DNA from: Alphaproteobacteria bacterium
GTDB lineage: Bacteria; Pseudomonadota; Alphaproteobacteria; Rhizobiales; Aestuariivirgaceae
Length of the DNA stretch: 62,093 nucleotides
Assembly (NCBI GenBank): GCA_024640405.1
Contig: JAHEFB010000024.1
Location: forward strand, 2,088 to 64,180
Reading direction: 5' to 3'
The notes under the pieces were generated by a model. That model was not told where the DNA came from. It ran no database searches and was given only the letters and a program-made list of their open reading frames with translations. The position numbers and the translations under genes are program-made. Positions 44,752 through 54,460 of this stretch are shown here, piece after piece; positions within the stretch are counted from its first letter, which is position 1, and each line of letters opens with the position of its first letter.

Positions 44752-45183
44752 TTATAGCAGCCTTGCACCCGGTCCCTCCTGAGCCAGATGATCCTTCTCG
44801 TTATAAAGTGGACAGCGTTTGACGCTCAGGCAACCACAGCCGATACACCGGGCTATCTTGTCTCTCAATGCTGTCAGCAGTTCGATCCGGCGTGTCAGGT
44901 CGTTATGCCAGACTTCAGATATACGCGCCCAGTCTTTGGTATCCGGTGTTGATTGACGCGGTAAACTTGCAAGCGCATCTGCTACTTCCGCGAGCGGAAC
45001 ACCTGCTCTCTGCGCAACCTTGATCACCGCGACGCGGCGCAGGATTTCGCGCCGGTAAACACGGTGATTTGCCGCGTTTCGCTCAGAAGAAATCAGGTTT
45101 TTACGCTCATAAAAATGCAGTGTCGAGATCGGTAAACCACTTCGACGCGCCACCTGTCCCACAGATAAGTATTTTTCCGACAT
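44752..45183 (-). CDS. soxR: Redox-sensing MerR-family regulator SoxR
   Basis: A 143-residue MerR protein: helix-turn-helix LSVGQVARRSGLPISTLHFYERKNLI, dimerisation helix, and the [2Fe-2S] cysteine cluster CIGCGCLSVKRC (C113, C116, C118, C124), diagnostic of SoxR. It senses redox-cycling compounds. AAGGAG lies 7 bases before ATG 45183. A SoxR-type operator lies 12-33 bases upstream and faces a divergent MFS gene, as in many non-enteric bacteria where SoxR controls efflux or redox enzymes directly. Confidence 0.93.
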   Translation of the reverse strand: MSEKYLSVGQVARRSGLPISTLHFYERKNLISSERNAANHRVYRREILRRVAVIKVAQRAGVPLAEVADALASLPRQSTPDTKDWARISEVWHNDLTRRIELLTALRDKIARCIGCGCLSVKRCPLYNEKDHLAQEGPGARLL

Positions 45184-45194
45184 TGAGTTTCTCC

Positions 45195-45225
45195 TTGACC
45201 TCAACCAATGTTGAGGTCGTAGCAA
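45195..45225 (+). promoter_or_regulatory. SoxR-regulated promoter with 19-bp spacer
   Basis: GACCTCAAC-CAAT-GTTGAGGTC (45197-45218) is a perfect 9-bp inverted repeat, close to the SoxR box core CCTCAAG...CTTGAGG. It is embedded in a plus-strand promoter: -35 TTGACC at 45195-45200 and -10 TAGCAA at 45220-45225, separated by 19 bases, the long spacer typical of MerR-activated promoters. It drives the MFS gene and overlaps the soxR leader. Confidence 0.85.
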
Positions 45226-45256
45226 GGGTACTGTCAAGATGTTGGAGAAGCCGATT

Positions 45257-46698
45257 ATGGCAGAAGCAAGCAACAACCCGGGCGCGGACACGGATACCTT
45301 TGTGCCCTGGCGCGAGTTTCTCAAGAGTAACTACGCACCTTCTCTCGCATTGGTATGCCTCGCGGTTTGGCTGCATGCGGCTGACTCGCTTGTCGTTGCG
45401 ACAATGCTTCCTCAATTGTTGCGGAAGTAGGCGGTGCGGGATTGGTCAGCTGGCTGGTTTCGCTTTACGAAATTGCCTCCGTCGTTGCCGGAGCTGCCAG
45501 CGCCCTTCTGACCATGCGCTTCGGGTTAAGACTTCCCATGAGCCTCGCCGCGGCCCTTTTTGGATTCGGCTGTCTACTCAGCGCTGTCAGTCCAACGATG
45601 CCCCTGATCCTCGCCGGACGTTGTTTGCAGGGTCTTGGGGGTGGCGGGCTGGCTTCCATGTCGTTCGTTGCCATTGGCGTGATTTTCCCGCGTCGTTATA
45701 CCGCCCGTGCCCTGGCTGCCGTTTCAACCTTCTGGGGCGTCTCTGCATTCCTTGGCCCACTCATGGGCGGTATCTTCGTCGAGTACGCAACCTGGCGTTG
45801 GGGATTCGCGTTTTTCGCCCTGCAGGCGTTCGGCCTGGCGATCTGGATTGCCATTCGACCTGATCAGGCCGCCGCGAAAACTGCCGGTGCGGGCAGCTTT
45901 CCGGTGAGGCGTTTGGGACTTCTTTGCCTGGCAGTTCTTTTGGTGTCGGCCGGCGGGATCGAGGTTGAGCCGCTGAAAACCTCAATCGTGGTGCTGACAG
46001 GCCTCTTTTGTTTGCTTGCATTTCTTAGGCTGGACGGTCGAGCCGGGGCGGATCGCCTTCTGCCCATCCACCCATTCAGCATTCGCCGTACGACTGGGGC
46101 CGCACTGCTGATGATTTTGTCGTTGTCAATTGCCACTGTTGCGCTCACGGCTTTCGGCCCGCTTCTCATGACAGCCATTCACGGCACTTCCGCTCTGACC
46201 GCCGGCTATATCGTTGCCTGCTCATCCATAGGTTGGACGATTGCCGCAGTACTTGTGAGCGGGTCGCCCGAACGACTGGATCGATTAATGATCGCAATCG
46301 GGACGGTTATGATTGTGATAAGTATCGGTGGTTTTCTCTATTCTGTTCCGTACGGCCCGGTTTGGCTGGTTGCGGTGTTTGCCGCAATGGATGGTGCCGG
46401 TTTCGGCATGGCGTGGACATTCATTCTGCGCAGAACGACAGCGCTTGCCGACCCGGAAGAAGTACAACGTATATCCGGTGCCATGCCGACCGTCCAAAGG
46501 TTGGGATATGCACTGGGAGCCGCGTATGTTGGGATCATTGCCAACGCTTCCGGATTCGTCTCCATTGGCACTACGGGCGCAGCGGCTGACGTTGCCGAGG
46601 ACATATACATTGCCTGCTTGCCGTTCGGCTTCCTGGCCATACTGGCCATGTCCACGCTGGTACGAAAGCGAGCCGGGCTGTCGAATGCATTGGCTTAG
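45257..46698 (+). pseudogene. MFS efflux transporter with a single-base frameshift
   Basis: The N-terminal part (EASNNPGADTDTFVPWREF, then LALVCLAVWLHAADSLVVATMLP) runs into a stop at 45428-45430. From about 45412 the next frame continues as SIVAEVGGAGLVSWLVSLYEIASVV through 12 helices to 46698. One missing base near 45410-45412 accounts for it. The C-terminal part shows MFS features (GRCLQGLGGGGLASMSFVAIGVIFP). GGAG lies 9 bases before ATG 45257. The protein would be a drug/redox-compound efflux pump under SoxR control. Decay or sequence error cannot be separated here. Confidence 0.82.
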
Positions 46699-46778
46699 CA
46701 GCAAACCAGTTTGCCGATTTCAACTCCAGGTTGGAAATGTCAGCGCCGCCAAAAGATCCGAACTTTGAGCTCGAAACT

Positions 46779-48179
46779 CTAGATCACACCTTCCCTGACC
46801 AGTTCATCGGTGACATCGACGACAGCGCCGCGGACTGTATCAACCAGAAAATCTGCATCATCTCTGGTCATGGTCAGTGGCGGAGACATCACATCCAGGT
46901 GACCCATCGGGCGCACAAGCAGGCCGCGTGTCTCGCACAGGTTGGAAATTCGCTTTGAGATGTTCACTTCGTAAGGAATGTGCGCCTTGGTTTTCTTGTC
47001 AGCGACATACTCAATACACATCATCATTCGCTTGCCGCGCACATCGCCCACTATGGGAAGTTCGGACAATTCTTGCAGGCGGCCTTCAAAATAATCCCCG
47101 ACGTCGCGAACATTTCCGCAAATGTCTTCGCGTTCCATGATTTCGATGTTCTTCAGAGCCACCGCACAACCAATCGGATGTCCGGCGCATGTGAAACCAT
47201 GAGCGAACCATCCATCCGGATTATCACTCGACATCACCTCATGAATTTCATCGGTGTACAAGGTGGCACCCATCGGGAAATATCCGGACGTGATCCCCTT
47301 GGCACACACAATCATGTCCGGCTGAATGCCGAACTCGTCCCAGGAGGCAAACATGTGCCCGATGCGCCCGAAAGCCGTGACCACCTCATCAGCGATGAAC
47401 AGAATATCGTGCTCACGGCACACATCGATCATGCGTTTCAGATAACCCGGTGGCGGCGGCACCACTCCGCCCGACGCCTGAATCGGTTCAGCAATGAAAC
47501 ACGAGATGTTGTCAGCGCCAAGTTCGGCAATCTTGTCCCTGTATTCCTGTATGAGAAAATCAGTAAACTCTTCCTTGGTCATTCCTTCGCCGCCACGGTA
47601 GTAATAAGGCGCCGACAAATGATGGATGAAGCTGCTCAGGTACTGAAATTCATCCTGCCTGTCTCCATCGCGCAAGCCGACTGATGCGGTCAATACAGTA
47701 GAACCGTGATAGGAGTTGCGCCGGCTGATAATGTGTTTGCGGGTCTTGCGACCCTTGCGTCCATGATAGTATTGCGCAATCCGGATCGCGCCTTCATTGG
47801 CAGCCGAGCCTGTCAGCGAGTACATCACCCGGTTCAGACTACCAGGAGCCATGGATGCAAGCTTGCCCGACAACATGGCCGCAGGTGCATTTGACACATC
47901 AACGAAAGTGTTTGAATACGCCAGCTGACTGGCCTGCTCGGCCATGGTTTGCGCCAGCTCATCACGGCCGTAACCTACATTGACACACCACATCCCGCCG
48001 ATGCCGTCAAAGTAACGCTTGCCTTCCGTGTCGGTTACATGACAGCCCTCGCCCTTGGCCAGCACCAGCGAGCCTTCCTCCATGAAACTGTCAAAGTGTG
48101 TCCACGGATGCAGGAAGTGGTCACGATCCAGCGCCCACAATTGTTCATGGTCATACCGGTTGTGGAGAGGGTTCAGCAT
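46779..48179 (-). CDS. Class III aminotransferase
   Basis: A 466-residue PLP-dependent fold-I aminotransferase starting [26 protein letters not shown]. It contains [19 protein letters not shown], the [14 protein letters not shown] cofactor region ([16 protein letters not shown]), [11 protein letters not shown] and the Lys in [17 protein letters not shown]. This is the omega-amino acid or beta-alanine/taurine:pyruvate aminotransferase branch; substrate not determinable. AAGGTG lies 5 bases before ATG 48179. A 22-bp palindrome lies just upstream. Confidence 0.88.
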   Translation of the reverse strand: MLNPLHNRYDHEQLWALDRDHFLHPWTHFDSFMEEGSLVLAKGEGCHVTDTEGKRYFDGIGGMWCVNVGYGRDELAQTMAEQASQLAYSNTFVDVSNAPAAMLSGKLASMAPGSLNRVMYSLTGSAANEGAIRIAQYYHGRKGRKTRKHIISRRNSYHGSTVLTASVGLRDGDRQDEFQYLSSFIHHLSAPYYYRGGEGMTKEEFTDFLIQEYRDKIAELGADNISCFIAEPIQASGGVVPPPPGYLKRMIDVCREHDILFIADEVVTAFGRIGHMFASWDEFGIQPDMIVCAKGITSGYFPMGATLYTDEIHEVMSSDNPDGWFAHGFTCAGHPIGCAVALKNIEIMEREDICGNVRDVGDYFEGRLQELSELPIVGDVRGKRMMMCIEYVADKKTKAHIPYEVNISKRISNLCETRGLLVRPMGHLDVMSPPLTMTRDDADFLVDTVRGAVVDVTDELVREGVI

Positions 48180-48191
48180 ATCAGCACCTTT

Positions 48192-48213
48192 ATATTGAAT
48201 GGACATTCAATAT
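48192..48213. promoter_or_regulatory. Palindromic operator candidate before the aminotransferase
   Basis: ATATTGAATG-GA-CATTCAATAT is an inverted repeat with perfect 10-bp arms around a GA centre. It lies 13 bases upstream of the aminotransferase start (minus strand), in the position of a repressor operator. The spacing resembles TetR/BetI-type operators. No regulator gene is adjacent. Confidence 0.55.
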
Positions 48214-48278
48214 GACTGATTTTCCTCAAACTGGCAATGATCCAGTTTTGGTCAACGCAGGCTGTCAAGGCCAAGACG

Positions 48279-49037
48279 TCAGTCGGACGTACCGCCAGCC
48301 AGTTCCACAGGCAATGCTGCTACTTCGTCCGCCGCCGCATTCATGGCTGCTTCATCGCGCGAACGGACTACTATATTGGTGGCAAACCGCCCTTCGCGTT
48401 CAAACGGATAGGAACCGATCATAACACCACCATGTGCCAACTGGATCTCCTTGAGCCTTTTGGCCACATCTCCTTCACCCAGGTCGAGCGGCACGGTGCG
48501 CGACAGCATTTTGGCACCGCCGGTCAGTTTTGGTGCCACTTCATCCAGCATGGCCTGCATGATTTTCGGCACACCTGCCATCACGAACACATTGCCAATG
48601 TTAAACCCCGGGGCTTGCGAGACCGAATTGAGAATCAGCTCGGCAGTATCAGGAATACGCGCCATCCGCATGCGAGCCTCGTTTTCTTCAATATCGCGCC
48701 GGGCCCAGTGTGCTCTGAGAATCTTCACGGCCTCCGGGTGATGATCGATACCAACGCCAAATGCCGCAGCCACACAATCCGCAGTAATGTCATCGTGAGT
48801 GGGCCCTATGCCACCGGTGGTAAAGACATAGGTATAGCGTGCCCGCAGGCCGTTTAACGCTGCCACAATGTCGGCTTGCTCGTCAGACACAACCCGGGCT
48901 TCCTTCAGGTCGATGCCCAGAACGGTGAGATAGTCGGCGATGTATCCAAGATTGGCGTCCTTGGTACGCCCCGATAAGATTTCATCTCCGATCAACAGCA
49001 CGGCTGCTGTAGGAATAGAGCTTGTCATGGCTGGCAA
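48279..49037 (-). CDS. CinA-like molybdopterin-binding domain protein
   Basis: A 252-residue MoCF-biosynthesis/CinA N-terminal domain: AAVLLIGDEILSGRTKDANLGYIADYL, VFTTGGIGPTHDDITADCVAAAFG, PGFNIGNVFVMAGVPKIMQAML. The C-terminal CinA nicotinamide-nucleotide amidase domain is absent. The short form is common in alphaproteobacteria and may be a pyrophosphatase or binding protein. It is not next to the Mo-enzyme operon and lies divergent from sfsA. Confidence 0.82.
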   Translation of the reverse strand: MPAMTSSIPTAAVLLIGDEILSGRTKDANLGYIADYLTVLGIDLKEARVVSDEQADIVAALNGLRARYTYVFTTGGIGPTHDDITADCVAAAFGVGIDHHPEAVKILRAHWARRDIEENEARMRMARIPDTAELILNSVSQAPGFNIGNVFVMAGVPKIMQAMLDEVAPKLTGGAKMLSRTVPLDLGEGDVAKRLKEIQLAHGGVMIGSYPFEREGRFATNIVVRSRDEAAMNAAADEVAALPVELAGGTSD

Positions 49038-49110
49038 ATTTCCGGTTTATGTGACACTTGTTCGAACACCATCCAGTAACGTCTAAAGCCACTAGACAGG
49101 TCAAGCCAAC

Positions 49111-49836
49111 ATGAAAATATCAGACAGCCCACTGCTGCGCGGTACCTTGATAAAGCGCTACAAGAGATTCCTGACAGACGTCAAACTGGACAGTGGCGAA
49201 CAGGTCACCGCGACCTGCCCGAACACAGGGTCGATGATGGGCCTTCTTGAACCCGATAACCCGGTCTGGCTGTCTGTCTCCGACAACCCCAAACGCAAAT
49301 ACAAGCATACCTGGGAAATGGTGGAAGCAGTCAACGCCGGTGGCGAAAGGGCACGTGTCGGCCTGAACACAGGCTTGCCCAACAAGCTGGTGGAAGAAGC
49401 CATTGTATCGGGCCGCATTCCGCAACTTGCCGGCTATGACACGCTCAAACGGGAACAAAAGTACGGCAACAACAGCCGCATCGATATTCTCCTGTCCGAC
49501 GCATCCAAACCGTCATGTTATGTCGAGGTCAAGAATGTTACCCTGTCGCGTTCTGCAGGACTGGCAGAATTCCCGGACGCGGTGACATCCCGCGGGGCAA
49601 AGCACCTGGTTGAACTGGCCGACATGGTACGCGAAGGTCACCGGGCGATCATGGTGTATCTGATCCAGCGCAGCGATGTTAAAAAATTCTCACTGGCACA
49701 TGACATCGATCCCACCTACGTTGAAGTTTGGACCAAGGCGACTGACGCAGGTGTCGAAAGCATCGCAATGGCTTGCACCATGGGCGATGATACGATTTCA
49801 TGCGACAGAGCGATTGACATTGAAGGCGTGTGCTGA
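49111..49836 (+). CDS. sfsA: DNA/RNA nuclease SfsA-like protein
   Basis: A 241-residue SfsA: LLRGTLIKRYKRFLTDVKLDSGEQVTATCPNTGSMMGLLEP, then KYGNNSRIDILLSDASKPSCYVEVKNVTLS with the PD-(D/E)xK-like acidic/lysine residues, and FPDAVTSRGAKHLVEL. The E. coli protein was described as a sugar fermentation stimulation factor and has nuclease activity. It precedes map by 20 bases on the same strand. Confidence 0.92.
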   Translation: MKISDSPLLRGTLIKRYKRFLTDVKLDSGEQVTATCPNTGSMMGLLEPDNPVWLSVSDNPKRKYKHTWEMVEAVNAGGERARVGLNTGLPNKLVEEAIVSGRIPQLAGYDTLKREQKYGNNSRIDILLSDASKPSCYVEVKNVTLSRSAGLAEFPDAVTSRGAKHLVELADMVREGHRAIMVYLIQRSDVKKFSLAHDIDPTYVEVWTKATDAGVESIAMACTMGDDTISCDRAIDIEGVC

Positions 49837-49856
49837 GGCACACCGAAAAGGCTACA

Positions 49857-50687
49857 ATGCAGACCACCTATGTAGAAGCAGCAACCGCGCCCCTGGTGAA
49901 CAATGGCCAGGTAAAATTGCACGGACCGGAAGATTTTGAAGGCATGCGCAAGGCAGGCAGACTGGCTGCTGAGGCGTTGGACCTGCTTGTCCCGCTTGTG
50001 CAGCCGGGCGTCACCACGGAGGAACTGGACCGCGTTGCCCTGACATTTGCCAGAGACTATGGCGCAACCCCGGCACCGCTTTATTATCGCGGTTTTCCCA
50101 AGTCCATCTGCACATCCATCAATCACGTGGTTTGCCATGGCATCCCGGGCTCCCGCGCCCTGAAAGAAGGTGAAATTGTCAACATCGACATCACCCTGAT
50201 TGTTGATGGCTGGCATGGCGATTCCAGCCGCATGTATCCTGTCGGGACAATCAACCGCCGAGCCGAACGGCTGATCGAAATCACTTACGAATGCCTGATG
50301 CGCGGATTGGCTGTCATCCGGCCGGGAGCGCACACGGGCGACATCGGACACGCCATCCAGACCTACGCCGAAAGCGAACGCTGTTCGGTGGTGCGCGATT
50401 TCTGCGGCCACGGGCTGGGCCGGTTGTTCCACGACATGCCCAATATCCTCCATTACGGACGCCGCGGCGAAGGCATTGAATTGCGTGAAGGCATGTTCTT
50501 TACCGTCGAGCCGATGATCAATCTGGGCCGTCCGCAAGTGAAGGTGTTGTCTGACGGATGGACCGCGGTTACCCGGGATCGTTCCCTGTCGGCGCAGTTT
50601 GAACATTCCATCGGCATCACGTCGGATGGTTGCGAAATTTTCACGCTGTCACCTGAAGGATATCACTGCCCGCCACACAAGGGCTGA
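49857..50687 (+). CDS. map: Type I methionine aminopeptidase
   Basis: A 276-residue Map: GPEDFEGMRKAGRLAAEALDLL, GFPKSICTSINHVVCHGIPG, metal ligands in VNIDITLIVDGWHGDSSRMYPVG (D, D), CGHGLGRLFHDMPNILH (H), and EGMFFTVEPMINLG / EHSIGIT (E, E). It removes N-terminal methionine from nascent proteins. AAAAGG lies 5 bases before ATG 49857; an upstream in-frame start at 49830 overlaps the sfsA end. Confidence 0.95.
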   Translation: MQTTYVEAATAPLVNNGQVKLHGPEDFEGMRKAGRLAAEALDLLVPLVQPGVTTEELDRVALTFARDYGATPAPLYYRGFPKSICTSINHVVCHGIPGSRALKEGEIVNIDITLIVDGWHGDSSRMYPVGTINRRAERLIEITYECLMRGLAVIRPGAHTGDIGHAIQTYAESERCSVVRDFCGHGLGRLFHDMPNILHYGRRGEGIELREGMFFTVEPMINLGRPQVKVLSDGWTAVTRDRSLSAQFEHSIGITSDGCEIFTLSPEGYHCPPHKG

Positions 50688-50710
50688 TCCTGAATCAGGA
50701 GTTCTGACAA

Positions 50711-51463
50711 ATGGGTTTCAAGGACGAACAGGGGTTTGACTTCCCGGCTGATCGGCAAGCCGCGGCGCCTGACCAGAAAATCCCGGCAGCCAAACCAGAC
50801 TATCTGGGCCACCGTGAACGCCTTCGTAAACGGTTCAACCAGGGTGGCGCCGACGCCATGCCGGACTATGAGCTGCTGGAACTGGTATTGTTTCGCGCCA
50901 TCCCGCGTCAGGACACCAAACCAATTGCCAAGGCCCTCATTTCCAGATTTGGCACGTTTGGCGATGTACTGGCCGCCCCTGCTGCCCGGCTGAAGGAAAT
51001 CAGGGGCGTCGGTGACAAGGTGGTGTTTGAGATAAAACTCATACACGCTTCCTCGGTGCGGCTCGCCCGCAACACCGTGCTTTCAAAACCGGCGCTGACT
51101 TCGTGGTCAGCGCTGATAGAGTATTGCACCGCTGCCATGGCCTATGATGATCGTGAACAGTTTCGCCTGTTGTTTCTGGACCGTAAGAATGTGTTGATTG
51201 CCGACGAGGTTCAGCAACGCGGTACTGTTGACCACACACCCGTTTATCCGCGCGAAGTAGTCAAGCGGGCACTGGAATTGTCAGCATCCGCCATCATTTT
51301 GGTGCACAATCACCCGTCCGGTGACCCGACGCCGTCACAAACTGATATCGAAATGACCCGGCAAATCGTGGATGCGGCGTCAAAGCTGACAATAACCGTT
51401 CACGATCACATTATAATCGGCCGCTCCGGTCATACCAGCTTCAAGGCATTGAACCTGATCTAG
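50711..51463 (+). CDS. radC: RadC/MPN-JAMM domain protein
   Basis: A 250-residue RadC: UvrC-type helix-hairpin-helix region ([47 protein letters not shown]), then the JAMM metal motif in [20 protein letters not shown] and HDHIIIG. Despite the historical name, a direct repair role is not established. AGGAG precedes the ATG by 9 bases. It follows map by 23 bases. Confidence 0.93.
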   Translation: MGFKDEQGFDFPADRQAAAPDQKIPAAKPDYLGHRERLRKRFNQGGADAMPDYELLELVLFRAIPRQDTKPIAKALISRFGTFGDVLAAPAARLKEIRGVGDKVVFEIKLIHASSVRLARNTVLSKPALTSWSALIEYCTAAMAYDDREQFRLLFLDRKNVLIADEVQQRGTVDHTPVYPREVVKRALELSASAIILVHNHPSGDPTPSQTDIEMTRQIVDAASKLTITVHDHIIIGRSGHTSFKALNLI

Positions 51464-51481
51464 ATGTGAGCTATCGACGCG

Positions 51482-52084
51482 TCAGGCGGCCTCCCGCTTC
51501 TCCCAGGCCGTTTTGAACGCAGGCCGGTCCCGCAAACGCGCCAGATAGGAAATCAGCGGGCCTTTCGGCAGTTGCCACTTCATCACATTGATTCCCCAGC
51601 CCATGCAGTGACCGATAATCAGGTCCGGCACCGTGAATTCATCACCCATCACATACTGATTGTCGCCCAGTCGCGCTTCCAGATGCCCTAACCCTCTCTC
51701 ATATTCGTATGCGCATGCAGGCGCAGCCTTGTCGCTACGCAGTTCTTCCGGCAATACAAAGCTGTTTTTGGCCGCCCACCACAACGCACCATCCAGTTCG
51801 TCCAGCGCCAGAAGGGTAAAACTATCCTGTTTCGCACGCTCGATCGTGCCTGCCCTGTGGGTGAATTTCCCGTGTTTGTCGGCCAGGTACTGGCAAATTG
51901 CCACGCTGTCGAGGATCAATTCATCACCATCCATGAAGGCCGGAACCTTGGCGGACGGGTTTACCGCAAGCGCTTCCGGAGAGCGCGGCGCAACAGCATC
52001 CTGCTCATAGGCCTCGCCCAGTTCCTCCAGCATCCACATCACCCTGAATGCGCGCGATTTTGGCGATCCGATTAACTTGTACAT
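51482..52084 (-). CDS. Glutathione S-transferase
   Basis: A 200-residue GST: thioredoxin-like N-domain MYKLIGSPKSRAFRVMWMLEELG, PSAKVPAFMDGDELILDSVAICQYLAD (cis-Pro and Ser of the glutathione site), then an all-helical C-domain with DELDGALWWAAKN and YVMGDEFTVPDLIIGHCMGW (N-capping box). ATG 52084 is preferred to the in-frame ATG at 52171. Substrate unknown. Confidence 0.87.
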   Translation of the reverse strand: MYKLIGSPKSRAFRVMWMLEELGEAYEQDAVAPRSPEALAVNPSAKVPAFMDGDELILDSVAICQYLADKHGKFTHRAGTIERAKQDSFTLLALDELDGALWWAAKNSFVLPEELRSDKAAPACAYEYERGLGHLEARLGDNQYVMGDEFTVPDLIIGHCMGWGINVMKWQLPKGPLISYLARLRDRPAFKTAWEKREAA

Positions 52085-52208
52085 TTTGTGAGCTTCTCCG
52101 GCTTGGTTGTTGATATGACAAAGAAAACACCTGTAGCCGGACATCCGGCAATCACCCCCGGTTTGCTGCATCGGTATCTGGTGTGAAGTAACAGCAACAT
52201 CTTTGTGG

Positions 52209-52775
52209 CTACTTCAGACTTTCAGGCGTATCAAAATCTCGCAGTACCGCGTCAGACGCCATATCCACCGTGCGCACGTTTTCTCCTGCGAGCAGATTGC
52301 GAGCGCCCCTGTCCCCGGAAATTTTTTCCAGCCGGGTGAAATTTTCACGACCCAGAATTACCGGATTTCCGCGCTTTCCATCATAAACTGGTACAACAAT
52401 GCTGCATTCATCGCCAAATTCGTCCAGCAGCCTGTTGATGATCTCCGCGTCAACCTGAGGCATGTCACCCAACAGGATCATTGCACCGGCACATTCTTGC
52501 GGCACAGCCGCGACACCTTTTCGGAGTGAACCGGCCTGCCCGCGCGCAAACTGCTCATTGTGTGCATACACCAGGTCAAGGCCGCTCAAGGCATTCCGCA
52601 CTTCCGGTGCATCGTGACCCGTCACTACAATGACCGGGTCCAGTTCGGTCGCGAGTGCCGCCTCTGCCACCCAGCGCAGCATTGCCTGTCCCGAGTAGTC
52701 GATCAGCAGTTTGTTGTCGGCGCCAAACCGCGCTGACGTCCCCGCCGCCAGAATGATGCCTGCCAGCCCGCTCAC
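52209..52775 (-). CDS. mocA: Molybdenum cofactor cytidylyltransferase (MocA/CoxI-type)
   Basis: A 188-residue nucleotidyltransferase: LAGIILAAGTSARFGADNKLL (NTP loop with conserved Arg and Lys), VVTGHDAPEVRNAL, GQAGSLRKGVAAVP, and the metal motif GAMILLGDMPQVDAE. It is the MobA-like/MocA family that makes MCD (cytidylated cofactor) for xanthine-oxidase-family enzymes. It overlaps the upstream MPT-binding gene by 4 bases (ATGA) and is last in the nine-gene cox operon, which supports the assignment. Confidence 0.85.
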   Translation of the reverse strand: MSGLAGIILAAGTSARFGADNKLLIDYSGQAMLRWVAEAALATELDPVIVVTGHDAPEVRNALSGLDLVYAHNEQFARGQAGSLRKGVAAVPQECAGAMILLGDMPQVDAEIINRLLDEFGDECSIVVPVYDGKRGNPVILGRENFTRLEKISGDRGARNLLAGENVRTVDMASDAVLRDFDTPESLK

Positions 52776-53779
52776 CTGCCCGCCTCTCGCGGCGACGGTC
52801 TGGATGCGATCTCCATCAAAAGCCCGCCTGCTCCCATATCCATGATGTCCTGCGGCCGCACATCGATTCCTGCCAACACCCGGCCAAGCACCCAGTCAAA
52901 CCCGTTCAACTTGGGAGAACGCGCGCATGACGGCACGCCGATAACCGCACTGTCTTCCAGGTTGCCAAGCATCAGCAAATTGCCTGGATCTACCGGCATG
53001 CCCAGATGGATGATCTGTCCGCCAGCAGCTTCCAGACCTGCGGGCACCACATCTCCGCGATCAACAATGGCAGACGCACCAAATACCAGAACCGGGTCAT
53101 GTCCCGATGCTCTCAGCCGTTTGATGCCATCAGCTACGCCTGCAATTGTGTGTTCAACTTCAATAACATCACCCAGCTTGCTGCCATGACGTTCGAGCCG
53201 GTCGCGAATGACAGATGCTGATTTTTCCAGCAGCGTTTCCTTCATTCCCGCAGTGCGGGTCAACACCAGCCCGGCCCTGTGAGGCGTGAACGGCACAACC
53301 GACAACAGCGCCCCTGATCCTGCCAGTTCTGCTGCCTCATCAACAATGTCTGCCGGTGCCGAAAACGGAATGATTTTCACAGTCGCCACCATCTGACCTG
53401 CCTCGACCGCCTGGAAAGGGGTAAGCGTTGCCAGGGTAACCGCTTCATGCAATCGATTGAGCGCGCGCACCAGGCCCGCGTCCACCAGTACAATGCCGTC
53501 GTGAGAGGAGTAGATGTTTGCACGCCCTGTGGCAGCCGCCTGCCGCACGACTCCGGCACCGCAAACAGCATCAGCAAGACGCGCAGCTGCCACATCCTCA
53601 TGTACATCACAGTTTTCGATGCAGGCCGCAAACACCTTCAGGACCCCGGCCTGTTTCAACTCGATGATATCTGCACCGGACAGCACCCGGCCCTTTTTGA
53701 AGCTGATACCTTCTGCCCGCACTGAATGGGCAAGAATGGCACCTTGCGCTGTAGTGACATCGATCTCGCCGAACGTCAT
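52772..53779 (-). CDS. Molybdopterin-binding domain protein
   Basis: A 335-residue protein. The N-terminal part (GAILAHSVRAEGISFKKGRVLSGADI) and the C-terminal MoCF-like domain (VVPFTPHRAGLVLTRTAGMKE, HTIAGVADGIKRLRASGHDPVLVFGASAIVDRGDVVPAGL) are typical of the MoeA/MPT-binding proteins found fused or adjacent to MocA in Mo-hydroxylase operons. ATG 53779 (MTFGEIDVTTAQGA) overlaps the end of the XdhC-C gene by 4 bases. Confidence 0.78.
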   Translation of the reverse strand: MTFGEIDVTTAQGAILAHSVRAEGISFKKGRVLSGADIIELKQAGVLKVFAACIENCDVHEDVAAARLADAVCGAGVVRQAAATGRANIYSSHDGIVLVDAGLVRALNRLHEAVTLATLTPFQAVEAGQMVATVKIIPFSAPADIVDEAAELAGSGALLSVVPFTPHRAGLVLTRTAGMKETLLEKSASVIRDRLERHGSKLGDVIEVEHTIAGVADGIKRLRASGHDPVLVFGASAIVDRGDVVPAGLEAAGGQIIHLGMPVDPGNLLMLGNLEDSAVIGVPSCARSPKLNGFDWVLGRVLAGIDVRPQDIMDMGAGGLLMEIASRPSPREAGR

Positions 53780-54453
53780 TTCTCCACACCCAGCCGAAGC
53801 GCCTTGGTCATCTCGGCCATAATCGATATGGCTATCTCCGGCGCACCGCGCGCGCCTATGTCCAGACCCACTGGACCGCAGATGCGCGACGGGTTCACAC
53901 CAGCCTGTTTCATGCGTTCCGCACGCAATGCCTGGGTGCGCCTCGAGCCGAGCGCTCCAATGTAAAAACACTCGCTTTGCAAAGCGGCAATCAGCGCCGG
54001 ATCATCCACCTTGGGATCGTGGGTCAGCGCCAGAAACCCGGTTCGTGCATCTAACCCGACCGTCGGCAACACTTCATCCGGCCAGTCAGCACAAAGTGTT
54101 ACGTCGGGAAATCGATCTTCTGTTGCAAATGCGCCGCGGGGATCAATCACGGTTATATCGTAGCCGGCAGATCTCGCCATGGGCACCAGCGCCTGAGCTA
54201 TGTGAACGGCACCAATTATCACCAACCGCAGGGCCGGATTGTGAATATGGATAAAAAACTCGCCCTTGTCCGTTGAAACGACTCCGGATTTGTCGAACCT
54301 GAAACCGTTTTCCAGCGCTTCTGCCAGCACATGTTCACCCGCATACCGATGTGCAACGACTTCCTGCGCACCTGAGCTGATCTCGGTCACGACTGCCACG
54401 GGCAATCTGTCGGCACGTGCTTTTGCCAGGGTATCAAGAACGGCAACGTCCAT
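53776..54453 (-). CDS. XdhC-type C-terminal Rossmann protein (CoxF-like)
   Basis: A 225-residue protein: LRLVIIGAVHIAQALVPMARSAGYDITVIDPR (XdhC_C Rossmann domain), then FLALTHDPKVDDPALIAAL, YIGALGSRRTQALRAERM and GLDIGARGAPEIAISIMAEM. XdhC proteins bind and sulfurate molybdenum cofactor before insertion into xanthine-oxidase-type enzymes. ATG 54453 (MDVAVLDTLAKARAD) is chosen; the open frame extends upstream to 54708 over the XdhC-N gene. Stop overlaps the next start by 4 bases. Confidence 0.84.
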   Translation of the reverse strand: MDVAVLDTLAKARADRLPVAVVTEISSGAQEVVAHRYAGEHVLAEALENGFRFDKSGVVSTDKGEFFIHIHNPALRLVIIGAVHIAQALVPMARSAGYDITVIDPRGAFATEDRFPDVTLCADWPDEVLPTVGLDARTGFLALTHDPKVDDPALIAALQSECFYIGALGSRRTQALRAERMKQAGVNPSRICGPVGLDIGARGAPEIAISIMAEMTKALRLGVEK

Positions 54454-54460
54454 TATGGTT

